Positions 1 through 7,721 of a stretch of DNA of 27,837 bases are shown here, one piece after another. Each line of letters opens with the position of its first letter. The first letter of the stretch is position 1. Position numbers and translations under genes: made by a program. Under the pieces are notes generated by a model, which made no database searches, was not told the DNA's origin, and was given only the letters and a program-made list of their open reading frames with translations. The DNA is from Bog-159 sp035308525 (GTDB lineage Bacteria > Acidobacteriota > Terriglobia > Bryobacterales > Bryobacteraceae). The stretch lies in contig DATGGM010000106.1 in the NCBI GenBank assembly GCA_035308525.1, positions 1-27,837 of the forward strand. Direction: 5' to 3'.

Positions 1-95
1 AATAACTTGGCTGCGTCGGTCACGTTTAAGCCCAGGGGATCCAGGCAGGCATCCTTGACGGAGCGTCCCGGATGAGGGGGGGTCTTCATGGGCAT
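1..95 (-). CDS. higA: HigA-family antitoxin, N-terminal part (cut by window edge)
   Basis: Partial gene running off the left edge; only about 31 N-terminal residues are visible. The protein begins MPMKTPPHPG and continues with a segment ending DAAKLL, the characteristic opening of the HigA/VapI antitoxins, whose XRE-type helix-turn-helix follows directly. The ATG at 89 (MKTPPHPG) is the more typical family start; the one at 95 is two codons earlier. It lies 17 bp downstream of the higB stop on the same strand, with an AAGGGA-like ribosome site around 105-110. In this family HigA neutralises HigB and represses the operon by binding its promoter. The DNA-binding helices lie outside the window, so the repressor role is by homology. 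Confidence 0.85.
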   Translation of the reverse strand, partial: MPMKTPPHPGRSVKDACLDPLGLNVTDAAKL

Positions 96-112
96 TTGTT
101 TATCATTCCCTT

Positions 113-391
113 CTAGTGGTAGTCCAACAAATCAACATCGAATACATCACCGTCTTCAAAACGGAATACGATGCGCCAGCTGCCGCTAATGCTGACGCTC
201 CAGTACCCTTTCCGATCGCCCTTCAGTGGGTGCAGGCGATATCCGGGGAGGTCAAGATCCAGCGGATGGATCGCCGTATCGAGATGAGCTAAGACATCGG
301 CAACGCGCTTAAGTTGATCCGCCCGGACCTTGCGTGAGTCTCCGTCCTGAAACAGACGCTTCAAGCCTGAATGCCGAAACGTCCGGATCAT
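113..391 (-). CDS. higB: HigB-family toxin (RelE/ParE superfamily)
   Basis: Complete 92-residue protein of the HigB (plasmid maintenance killer) family of ribosome-dependent mRNA endonucleases. The C-terminal half carries the family signature: GYRLHPLKGDRKGYWSVSI, then a WRIVFRF strand, an acidic GDVFDVDL turn and the terminal DYH. Length is standard. Toxin precedes antitoxin, as is typical of higBA and opposite to relBE. The ATG at 391 is the only reasonable start. It has no convincing Shine-Dalgarno and begins 6 bp after a probable -10 box, so the message may be leaderless. An antitoxin start follows 17 bp after the stop. The reading frame is intact, unlike the second higB copy at 12838-13112. 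Confidence 0.9.
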   Translation of the reverse strand: MIRTFRHSGLKRLFQDGDSRKVRADQLKRVADVLAHLDTAIHPLDLDLPGYRLHPLKGDRKGYWSVSISGSWRIVFRFEDGDVFDVDLLDYH

Positions 392-397
392 TAACTC

Positions 398-426
398 ACT
401 GTACCGTGTGTCGGTACACGTGTCAA
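398..426 (-). promoter_or_regulatory. higBA promoter with palindromic operator
   Basis: Read on the minus strand there is a perfect -35 TTGACA (421-426), a 17-bp spacer and a -10-like TACAGT (398-403). Between and overlapping them is a perfect inverted repeat, TGTACCG-ACACA-CGGTACA (400-418). The placement would let a bound repressor block RNA polymerase, matching HigA autoregulation. The toxin ATG is only 6 bp downstream of the -10. The same geometry recurs at the second higBA locus (13118-13147). Confidence 0.75.
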
Positions 427-490
427 GTCAGATATGGTTACGAGGTCGATCCGCCTGGACCAAAGAACCACCCGGGAGATCGCCCCCACA

Positions 491-523
491 GCCGCCGCGG
501 CCCGGGTGGGAGAAGAAGCAGTA
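491..523 (+). repeat. Dispersed repeat, copy A
   Basis: GC-rich block followed by GGGAGAAGAAGCAGTA. It aligns with the copies at 649, 5658, 12315 and 13229; this copy lacks the GCGGATC extension. Confidence 0.5.
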
Positions 524-648
524 AAAACCCTCACGAGCTCCCTTTCCCAACAGCTAGTATTTTCGAGTACGGATTGCTCTACGAATTTACACCGGAACCC
601 TGGCGGGAGGCTGAATGGGCAACTGCATAGGGAGTGGATGGCTGGCGC

Positions 649-749
649 CACTCCGCCGCGGCCCAGTGGGGGAAGAAGCAGTAGCGGATCCCAAGTTCTG
701 AAGGTTTCGCTCCGACTGGCCCAGCCTAAAAACTCTGACCTCGCCCGGG
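649..749 (+). repeat. Dispersed repeat, copy B (longest continuous copy)
   Basis: Two blocks. The first (649-692) is a GC-rich run followed by GGGGAAGAAGCAGTAGCGG. The second (698-749) begins CTGAAGGTTTCGCTCC and ends TGACCTCGCCC. Both blocks reappear in the same order and orientation at 12315-12494, with about 90 bp of extra sequence between them. The first block matches that copy at roughly nine positions in ten by eye. Confidence 0.7.
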
Positions 750-1010
750 TACGCAGACAATATCCCGTTATCCGATTAGCGGAAGAACCCGCTTCCTGCG
801 ATTCGACGGAAAGTACCGGTACTTAGAAATTTTTCCCAAGGGATTGAACGGAGAGGCGATTCGGAGTATTCTATCCAGGTCTCAAGGATCCATAATGGAA
901 ATCCTGGTTGAAAGTGACTCGTGCGTGATAGATCGTGTCATTCATACTTGATCTCAGATCTCCCACAAGGTATTTGTCGGCATGAAGCCTTTCGAGTGAG
1001 GTAATCGGTG

Positions 1011-4000
1011 ATGAGCTCAAGATTTCTGTTCGTGCTGCTCCTTACGCCAATGTTGCTCCCGGCTCAGAGTGCCGGTAACCAACCTGTCCACTACCAAACG
1101 GTATACACGCGGATCTACGCCGACGACGTGGAGGCGGGCAAGATCGGCGATATCGGGCCGGGACTTCAGCTGCTGCGCGGCGCGAGCGTCACAACAGATC
1201 CGTCTCTGGTAATCAGCGGCAAGGCATCGATCCACATGCCGCCGAATACGGAGGTCATCACGAATTCGCCGGCCGTCAACATGGCCGGAAATACCGTATA
1301 TATCGTCGAGTTTCAGTATCGCATTCTGAATCGTGGGAGCGCCGTCAACCCACTTACGTTCCTGATGCTCCCGGTCGCGGCCACCAATCTGTCACAGGGC
1401 GTGGAAGTGCCTGCGATGTTGAGCAACGCGGAGGAATCCGGGACCTTTTCGACCGGCGCCTTAACAGCCCAAGATACCTCGTGGTATTTCAGCATTCTGA
1501 CTTCGGTTGATTCCGAGGTGGTGATCGACAACATTAGCATCCTCCGCGGCCAAACGGTCCAGTTCACCACCCCGCCGCCGAGCTTCGTGAATTTGACGAC
1601 GGTGCCATTTCCGCGCTTGGGAAAATGCATGTTCTGGACGCCGGGACAGATTGCGCAATTGGCGCCAGGAGAAGGCGTGCCTTACCTCTACACCCAGCAA
1701 CAAGTTGAAGACCGGCTTGCCTTCAGCGACGTGGCGGTTTGCTTGTATTCCCACAATCAGAGCGTGTATCCGGCCTCGCTCCGGCGTCTCCGCCAATTGA
1801 ACCCGGGCATTGTGATGGCGCCTTACCGCGATGCCGAAGAACAGGGGGCGTGGTCAGCTAACCCGCAACCTCCCACCAACGACCAGACCTTCATGCCCGA
1901 TTATGAGTTTACCAAACAGGTCGCCGAAGCCTGGTACGGCCGGGACTCGAAGGGCAGTTTCCTGATCCAGCCGGCGTGGGGATCCTCGCTCATGAACCTG
2001 TCCGACGATTGCCCGGTGGTGCATGGACAGACTTTCCTGACTTCCCTTTCCGCCTGGTTTCAGCAGATGATCTTTCCCTCCGGCCAGTGGGATAGTACGT
2101 ACTTCGATATCCTCTTTGCCGAAATTCAAAACTACATGGCCTACAGCAACGACCCGACGGTCTGGGATTTTGACTGGGCGCTCAGCGGCGTGCCGAACAA
2201 CAAAACCAAAGCCCAGACCACGGAAATGATTCGAGCCGCCATGCAGGGCTTTCTTAAGAACCTCCGCAGCCAGGTTGGGGGCCAGGAATTACTCACGGGC
2301 AACGCGGGCCCGTTTCCGGAACTTAGCCTTGCACCGTACCTCAACGGCTATCTCTCGGAATGCTTCAATACCAACTGGGGCGCCGCCCACTCGCAGCCCG
2401 GTTGGCGCAATTATTTTGACACGTATCGCGCTCTCCAAGCCACTACCGTAGTTCCAAGCGTCAATCTCTTGGAAGGCTGCGGCAGCGTCTTGGTGAACGC
2501 GCCCCATACTACACCCTCTGCGGCGGAGCTCCAGGACCACCGCCTGGCCATGGGTACCGCGCTGCTCAGCGATGGCTTCTACGGATTCGACTTGTACAAC
2601 GGGCTCAGCGCGCCTTATTGGTTCGATGAATACTCGGTCGACGCTACAGCCACCGCAGTCGAGGACTCCTCGAAGAAAGGCTATCTCGGACAAGCGCTGG
2701 GCAACGCGGTCGAATTGGCTTCGCCTGTGGCCGGGGTCCTTCAGACCAACTTTGACGCCGGAATTCCTGGTTCGTTCACGTATGATCCAACCCAGGTGTC
2801 CGCCCAGAATGGGTGGATGGTCATTACTAATACGAACCACGCGCAACCTGTTTACACGATCGTCTCCGTCAGTTCGAGTCACCTGCCGTTGACGCCCGGC
2901 AAGACCTACTTCGTTTCCTTCGATTGGCAGATTTTGAGCACACTCGACGCGGGAATGTTCATCGGCGCCGCGACCGATTCTTACCGTTTGCCCGGAACTG
3001 TCACGGGAGATTCCGGAACCGCACAATTCCCGCTGACGACGCCGGCGTCGGGGAGTTGGACATTTACTTGGGCCCTCGATGGCGCGGGACAAGTAGCGAT
3101 CCGTAACGTAAAGGTCTCCGATGGCGGCTTCGGTCCCTGGAGGCGCGATTTCGAAAATGGTTTCGTGCTCGTGAATCCACTCCTGCAACCGCACACGTTT
3201 TCGGCCAGCGACCTGGCCGGTACGTTGAACCGGACCGGCATCCACAGGATCAACGGTACGCAGGCTCCGGATGTGAACAACGGGCAGCCGGTCTCCGACG
3301 GATTGACGCTGGCGCCGTTCGATGCCATCATTCTCCTGGCCGACCACCAGAACGCTTCGCTAGCCCCACCCACCAAGCCCATCATCCGCCCAGGCGGAGT
3401 GATTAGCACGGCGAACTTCGGCGCCTTATCGGACATCTCGCCCGGCTCTTGGATCGATATCTACGGCTCGAATCTGGCGGCCTCGACGCGTACATGGTCG
3501 GGCGCCGATTTTGCCGCCGGCCGGGCTCCGACCTCGCTCGATAATGTCACCGTCACGATCGGCGGCCAGCCGGCGTTCGTCGAGTACGTGAGCCCCACTC
3601 AGTTGAACGTAGTGGTTCCATCGAGCGTGCCCGTGGGACCGGCGCAGTTCGTCATTCAAGGTCCGACCGGCACAAGCGATCCCTACATTGTGGCTGTCCA
3701 GGCGACGGCACCCGGGCTATGGGCGCCGCCGGTTTTTCAGGTAAACGGCAACCAGTATGTCGGAGCTCTGGCCGCGGATTGGCAAACTTTCATATTGCCA
3801 GCCGGAGCCGTACCCAGCCTCCCATCCCGACCGGCCAAGCCGGGTGAGACTATTATCCTGTTTGGGGTCGGGTTTGGGGGAACGAACCCGCAACTGGATG
3901 CAGGTACACTTGTCGGCCAGGCAAATAGCCTCTCGAACCCCATTGAAATCCGATTCGGGAATGCGCCGGCGAAGCTAAGCTACGATGGCTTAGCTCCCGG

Positions 4001-4127
4001 CGACACGGGACTCTATCAATTCGATCTCGTGGTGCCGGACATCCCCGACAACCCGGCCGTTCCGCTGACCTTTAGCCTGGCTGGAACCATACCGTCACAG
4101 ACACTGTACATCGCGGTACAGCACTGA
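1011..4127 (+). CDS. Secreted TIM-barrel-like (glycosidase-like) protein with TIGR03437 tail
   Basis: About 1038 residues. A signal peptide (basic start, FLFVLLLTPMLLPAQS) implies export. Residues ~30-185 look like a beta-rich carbohydrate-binding-type module. Residues ~200-580 contain barrel-like strand/helix alternation with motifs such as FDIL, LLTGNAGPFP and LSDGFYGFDLYNG, and later ENGFVLVNP. This resembles the hypothetical glycosyl hydrolase group GHL15; that assignment is tentative and no catalytic pair was identified. A second beta-sandwich (~590-705) precedes the C-terminal TIGR03437 unit (~795-1038: ISTANFGALSDISPGSW, IDIYGSNLA, then GETIILFGVGFGGTNP and LYQFDLVVP). A GTG at 1008 with GAGG six bases upstream is an alternative start. 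The gene stands alone. Substrate unknown. Confidence 0.75.
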   Translation: MSSRFLFVLLLTPMLLPAQSAGNQPVHYQTVYTRIYADDVEAGKIGDIGPGLQLLRGASVTTDPSLVISGKASIHMPPNTEVITNSPAVNMAGNTVYIVEFQYRILNRGSAVNPLTFLMLPVAATNLSQGVEVPAMLSNAEESGTFSTGALTAQDTSWYFSILTSVDSEVVIDNISILRGQTVQFTTPPPSFVNLTTVPFPRLGKCMFWTPGQIAQLAPGEGVPYLYTQQQVEDRLAFSDVAVCLYSHNQSVYPASLRRLRQLNPGIVMAPYRDAEEQGAWSANPQPPTNDQTFMPDYEFTKQVAEAWYGRDSKGSFLIQPAWGSSLMNLSDDCPVVHGQTFLTSLSAWFQQMIFPSGQWDSTYFDILFAEIQNYMAYSNDPTVWDFDWALSGVPNNKTKAQTTEMIRAAMQGFLKNLRSQVGGQELLTGNAGPFPELSLAPYLNGYLSECFNTNWGAAHSQPGWRNYFDTYRALQATTVVPSVNLLEGCGSVLVNAPHTTPSAAELQDHRLAMGTALLSDGFYGFDLYNGLSAPYWFDEYSVDATATAVEDSSKKGYLGQALGNAVELASPVAGVLQTNFDAGIPGSFTYDPTQVSAQNGWMVITNTNHAQPVYTIVSVSSSHLPLTPGKTYFVSFDWQILSTLDAGMFIGAATDSYRLPGTVTGDSGTAQFPLTTPASGSWTFTWALDGAGQVAIRNVKVSDGGFGPWRRDFENGFVLVNPLLQPHTFSASDLAGTLNRTGIHRINGTQAPDVNNGQPVSDGLTLAPFDAIILLADHQNASLAPPTKPIIRPGGVISTANFGALSDISPGSWIDIYGSNLAASTRTWSGADFAAGRAPTSLDNVTVTIGGQPAFVEYVSPTQLNVVVPSSVPVGPAQFVIQGPTGTSDPYIVAVQATAPGLWAPPVFQVNGNQYVGALAADWQTFILPAGAVPSLPSRPAKPGETIILFGVGFGGTNPQLDAGTLVGQANSLSNPIEIRFGNAPAKLSYDGLAPGDTGLYQFDLVVPDIPDNPAVPLTFSLAGTIPSQTLYIAVQH

Positions 4128-4513
4128 GACATTCGAAATAGGCCGCGGGCTCTCGGTTTGCGACTCGCAGGGCCACCATGGAAGCACACGCCAACCTGAC
4201 CAAAAAGACCCCAACGACGCTGCTCTCGACTCACCAGGCACGCCCGACCGTTTTGTTGATTAAGCAATTTTAATATTAGAGCCTAATGCCATTATTTTCT
4301 ATCGGCTACAAGGCTACGGCGATGACTGGGGGCTAGCGCGCCAGCTTTTTTCCTTTCTTGAGTCGAATACCCCGACAGCACGAAGCTGGCGAAATACCAG
4401 CTGTCGCGCAGCGGGGAACCGACCGGCCCATCGTGGCGGCAGAGTCCCCGTGGAGAACCGGCGTGAATCGCCGTAGCTGAGATGTATTTAAAAACCTATT
4501 TAAGGAATTTGTG
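4128..4513. other. Intergenic gap upstream of the DUF5681 gene
   Basis: No supported gene. An AT-rich patch lies at 4251-4280. Two TATTTAA direct repeats (4485-4491 and 4497-4503) sit one helical turn apart just before the ribosome site of the next gene. No clear stem-plus-T terminator was found after the upstream gene; a T-run at 4346-4351 has only a weak stem before it. Confidence 0.4.
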
Positions 4514-5362
4514 ATGACGAAAAACGGCAGCAAAGACAACCAAGAGAACCAAGACAACAACGAAAACAACCGCAACTCCCAAGGCCAGTTCGCCAAGGGA
4601 GAAAGCGGCAACCCCAACCCGCAATGGTTGAATTTCGGCTCAGGACACAAACTCGTGTTCAATACAGACACGGACGAAAACAACCGCAATCCCCAGGGCC
4701 AGTTCGCCAAGGGAGAAAGCGGCAACCCTGCGGGCCGGCCCGCCGGAAGCCGCAACAAAGGTACTCTGTTCGTTGAAGCAATGAGGGAAGGGGAAGGCGA
4801 AGCGATCACCCGCCAAATCATCGAATCGGCTCTGGCCGGCAATCCCTTCGCCCAGCGCATCGTTATGGAACGGATGTACCCCGCGCCCAAAGAGCGGCTG
4901 ATCAATCTGCCGTTACCGGATATCCAGACGGTTGAGGATGCCCGCGCCGCACTCGTACTCATTTTCATGGCTGTAGGAGAAGGCAAGATCACCCCTGGAG
5001 AGGGTGTGAAGCTGGCGGCCATCGTCGCATCCATCAAAGGCACCATCCCGGCCCAAGGCAAAGACGACGGACTCGTAATCTGGGAGGAGTTCCTGGCGCT
5101 GCGTCGGAAAATTGAAGCTGAGGAAAAAGCGCTGGCAGACGCACAGATTTCATCGGAGACCTGCGGCACCTCGGCCTGTATTTCACCTGTATTAACAGGA
5201 GCCACCCCCGGCGAAAGCACCATGTCCACTCCGGCCAGCAACGGGGAGCCAGTGGCAATCGTCCACACAGCGCCTTACCCGGCAAAGCTCCAGTCCCGGT
5301 TCCCCAGAAAGGACCGCGCCCGCAAAAAAAACGGCTCGGCCCGACGGGGGAAGAAGCGATGA
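4514..5362 (+). CDS. DUF5681-domain protein with duplicated N-terminal motif
   Basis: About 282 residues, highly polar. The domain core is GQFAKGESGNPAGRPAGSRNK (in two overlapping pieces, GQFAKGESGNPAG and GRPAGSRNKG), the hallmark of DUF5681, a family of unknown role often found in phage-derived or mobile regions. The helical stretch around residues 85-190 completes the conserved part. The motif occurs twice: residues ~17-34 carry a first copy that breaks off at GNPNPQ, and a full copy follows 38 residues later. The C-terminus is a basic tail ending GKKR. The ATG at 4514 follows AAGGA with 7-base spacing; GTG at 4511 is also in frame. A long antisense frame (4333-5268) is a composition shadow. 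Function unknown; nucleic-acid association is only a guess from composition. Confidence 0.75.
   Translation: MTKNGSKDNQENQDNNENNRNSQGQFAKGESGNPNPQWLNFGSGHKLVFNTDTDENNRNPQGQFAKGESGNPAGRPAGSRNKGTLFVEAMREGEGEAITRQIIESALAGNPFAQRIVMERMYPAPKERLINLPLPDIQTVEDARAALVLIFMAVGEGKITPGEGVKLAAIVASIKGTIPAQGKDDGLVIWEEFLALRRKIEAEEKALADAQISSETCGTSACISPVLTGATPGESTMSTPASNGEPVAIVHTAPYPAKLQSRFPRKDRARKKNGSARRGKKR
4562..4729 (+). repeat. In-frame 54-bp direct repeat inside the DUF5681 gene
   Basis: Units at 4562-4615 and 4676-4729 match at 50 of 54 bases by eye, offset 114 bp (38 codons). Each encodes ENNRN-x-QGQFAKGESGNP. The close DNA identity points to a recent duplication. Confidence 0.85.
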
Positions 5363-5625
5363 CGACAGACCAACGCCTGTATTGCAGGGTCCGCCCGCAA
5401 ACTGCGAGAAAACAAATGTGCCGGCCGCGGTCGCGGCCATATGGCGCACTTTGCCCAGCCCGGTGATACCCGGGCGGTCGGGGAGAGCTCTTGGGATCGC
5501 GCCGGGCCCTGCTCTGTCACTCGAACGGCAACCGGCCAGGATCGGCAGACAAGTTGGATTCCGGCCAGCGGAAAGATGGAGCACTGGTCAGTGCGCGAAC
5601 GATTTAGGAGTGGAAGATCCTCTGA

Positions 5626-5657
5626 TTAGCGTTATTTAGCGTTATGTTAACGCTAAC
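5626..5657 (+). repeat. Tandem 10-mer followed by its inverted copy
   Basis: TTAGCGTTAT occurs twice head to tail (5626-5645) and is followed by GTTAACGCTAAC (5646-5657). The second unit and the inverted one form a perfect 8-bp stem (5636-5643 with 5649-5656) with a 5-base loop. There is no T-run, so it looks more like a protein-binding site than a terminator. Confidence 0.65.
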
Positions 5658-5680
5658 GGGAGGAAGCAGGTAGCGGGATC
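5658..5680 (+). repeat. Dispersed repeat, copy E (short)
   Basis: GGGAGGAAGCAGGTAGCGGG followed by ATC matches the GGGGGAAGAAGCAGTAGCGG core of copy B with two single-base gaps. It directly abuts the inverted repeat. Confidence 0.45.
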
Positions 5681-5957
5681 GTCGGTGATCGGCGTGAGGT
5701 TCAGTGCCGACGGTAGACCAGCCGGGCATGCGGCAGGTGGTGCCCGGCAAGATAGTGCGGACCCATTGGCCCGGTGATCGAGAGATTGCGACGCTCGAAG
5801 CTCACCAAGCCATAAAGCTGATTTGGAGACGCACCACTGGCCCTGCCCCAACCTAAGCCCTTGTCTTTTACACATACTACTCAAAAAAGCGATTCGGGCA
5901 TACCCTGGAATTGAGAGACACGAAAAAAAGTAGCCAGAGCAGTAGGGAGGAAAGATC

Positions 5958-6941
5958 ATGCGAAAACGCGCCCTCGGGAAAAGCCTGGAAGTCTCGGCAA
6001 TCGGCCTGGGCTGTATGGGGATGAATTATCACCGCGGACCGGCCCCGGACAAGCGCGAGATGATCGGGCTTATCCGGGCGGCCGTAGCGCGCGGTGTCAC
6101 GTTCTTCGATACTGCCGAGGTCTATGGCCCCTTCACCAACGAGAAGCTGGTCGGCGAAGCGCTGGAGCCGTTCCGGAAGGACGTTGTCATCGCCACCAAA
6201 TTCGGCTTCGACCTGGGTCCCGGCGGGTCAGGCGCACCCAATAGCCGCCCCTCACGTATCCGGCAAGTGGCCGAGGAGTCGCTGAGGCGGTTGCGGGTGG
6301 ATGCTATCGGTCTCTTCTACCAGCACCGGGTCGACCCCGGTGTACCGATTGAGGAAGTTGCGGGGACGGTGAAGGACCTCATCGCGCAGGGCAAGGTGAA
6401 GCATTTCGGATTAAGCGAAGCCGGCGCCTTGACCATCCGCGCCGCGCATGCAGTCCAGCCGGTCGCGGCGGTGCAAAGCGAATACTCGCTCTGGTGGCGC
6501 GAGCCCGAAGCGGAGGTTCTGCCCACTTGCGAGGAGTTGCAGATCGGCTTTGTTCCCTTCAGTCCGTTAGGCCGGGGTTTTCTCACCGGAAAGATCGACG
6601 AAAACACAGCCTTCGGCGAAAACGATAATCGCGTTGCTTTGCCGCGATTTACGCCCGAGGCCCGCAAGGCGAACCAGCCTGTGGTGCGACTGCTGGACGA
6701 GATCGGACGCGAGAAGGCCGCGACGCCTGCTCAGGTCGCGCTCGCTTGGCTGCTTGCCCAGAAACCTTGGATCGTTCCCATCCCAGGCACCACCAAGCTG
6801 GCCCGCATCGAGGAGAACATCGCGGCAGCCGCCATCGAGCTGACTAGGGACGATCTCCGCCACATTGACAATGCCATCGCCAAGATCCCAGTGCAGGGCG
6901 CGCGATACCCCGAAGATCTGGAGCGACAGACATCCCGGTAA
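5958..6941 (+). CDS. Aldo/keto reductase
   Basis: Complete 327-residue NADPH-dependent aldo/keto reductase of the YccK/AKR13-like group, a cytosolic (alpha/beta)8 barrel reducing aldehydes or ketones. The catalytic tetrad is visible: Asp51 and Tyr56 in FFDTAEVYG, Lys81 in ATKFG and His123 in YQHRVD. The cofactor-binding end shows PIPGTTKLARIEENIAA near residue 275. Length and C-terminus (GARYPEDLERQ) match the family. The ATG at 5958 is preceded by a strong GGGAGG site. It stands alone, with an IS110 fragment starting within ~10-20 bp of its stop; the gene itself appears uninterrupted. Substrate not predictable. Confidence 0.93.
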   Translation: MRKRALGKSLEVSAIGLGCMGMNYHRGPAPDKREMIGLIRAAVARGVTFFDTAEVYGPFTNEKLVGEALEPFRKDVVIATKFGFDLGPGGSGAPNSRPSRIRQVAEESLRRLRVDAIGLFYQHRVDPGVPIEEVAGTVKDLIAQGKVKHFGLSEAGALTIRAAHAVQPVAAVQSEYSLWWREPEAEVLPTCEELQIGFVPFSPLGRGFLTGKIDENTAFGENDNRVALPRFTPEARKANQPVVRLLDEIGREKAATPAQVALAWLLAQKPWIVPIPGTTKLARIEENIAAAAIELTRDDLRHIDNAIAKIPVQGARYPEDLERQTSR

Positions 6942-6949
6942 ACGCAAGC

Positions 6950-7319
6950 GGAGATCAATGACAGCGGAGAGATGTTCAGGATTGGCACGGCTCCGCGCCA
7001 GCTTTTCGGCGTCGCGTCGATCGGTCTTGACCCGGTCGACCGCATTGGTGGGCACCAGCGAGGGCGCGATCACATCGCATTTCACCCCGAGCGCGGCGAG
7101 TTGCCAAGAGAGCACGTATCCGGTTGGTCCGGCTTCATAGTACACGCGAATGTTTTGCGGCGCGCCGAGCTTCTTTACCAGTTTCCGAATCGGTTCCAGC
7201 CGGTTCGGGATGACTCCCAAGTGGCGGACCTCACCGCCGGGTTCGGCAACCGCCGCCGCGATGGTGTCCGCGTGGACATCGAGACCGAGAAAGTGGGAGT
7301 TCGCCAAATCCTGGCTCAT
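6950..7319 (-). pseudogene. Truncated IS110-family transposase (N-terminal part)
   Basis: Remnant of a DEDD-type IS110 transposase. From the ATG at 7319 it reads FLGLDVHADTIAAAVAEPGG (first catalytic Asp in GLDVH), then VYYEAGPTGYVL (second acidic motif) and NAVDRVKTDRRDAEKLAR (DRRDA signature). Homology stops near residue 115-120, just before the aldo/keto reductase stop, although the frame stays open through antisense sequence. The C-terminal Ser-containing transposase_20 half is missing, so the element is inactive. The exact 3' edge (about 6950) is approximate. No partner end or bridge-RNA region was recognised. Confidence 0.85.
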
Positions 7320-7721
7320 GCGGGAACTGAGCCGATAGCGGTTACTGCAGCGTTTGCTGTTCACGACAGATGGTGGCACCCACGATATAACAGACACATG
7401 GCGTCTCAGAAGGCAACTCGAGTTCCGGGCGGATGGTCGGGCACTCTTCCCTTACTTTTTGCCCGCCTCGACTCTACGCCAAAAGCCGAATTTGAAAAAG
7501 TAGGGGTACGAGTACGCCGTGAATCAGGTGACTAACCGTCGACGGATGTGCGATCGTGATTTGCGGCCAGGAATCCAAGCAAAACGGCCTACGCTTGGTT
7601 TGGGGTATGCTTTCTTTCGTACTTGAATCTCTAAGAACAAAGTCAATGTATCTGCTGAAGAACACCGCTAGAGACCCTATTGCTACCTCAGACCGCAAAG
7701 AAGGGCGGTACGCCGGCGCCT
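7320..7721. other. Gap between IS110 remnant and M23 gene
   Basis: About 400 bases. The first ~80 may be the remnant of the IS110 left flank. No gene, terminator or repeat could be supported in the rest. Confidence 0.35.

Larger units (their letters stand above)
427..1010. other. Gene-poor gap with two dispersed-repeat copies
   Basis: No convincing gene. Two copies of a short dispersed repeat lie at 491-523 and 649-749. An open frame without a usable start runs from a TGA at 736 to a TGA at 949 on the plus strand (about 70 codons). It could be a gene relic, but the length is within chance expectation. Confidence 0.5.
5363..5957. other. Intergenic gap with tandem/inverted repeat and repeat copy E
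   Basis: No convincing gene in nearly 600 bases; the short open frames here have no recognisable protein features. It contains the tandem/inverted repeat at 5626-5657 and a dispersed-repeat copy at 5658-5680. The last 20 bases hold the strong ribosome site (GGGAGGAAAG) of the aldo/keto reductase. Confidence 0.5.

Noticed and set aside
2289..3347. 352-codon minus-strand open frame inside the TIM-barrel/TIGR03437 gene
   Set aside because: No recognisable domains and fully overlapped by a protein with signal peptide and family tail.
4312..4360. Possible rho-independent terminator ending in a T-run at 4346-4351
   Set aside because: The preceding GCTAGCGCGCCAGC forms only a 3-bp stem with a palindromic interior; too weak.
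4333..5268. 311-codon minus-strand open frame across the DUF5681 gene
   Set aside because: Ser/Leu/Pro-rich mirror of the plus-strand gene, with the duplicated motif seen in reverse; no ribosome site.
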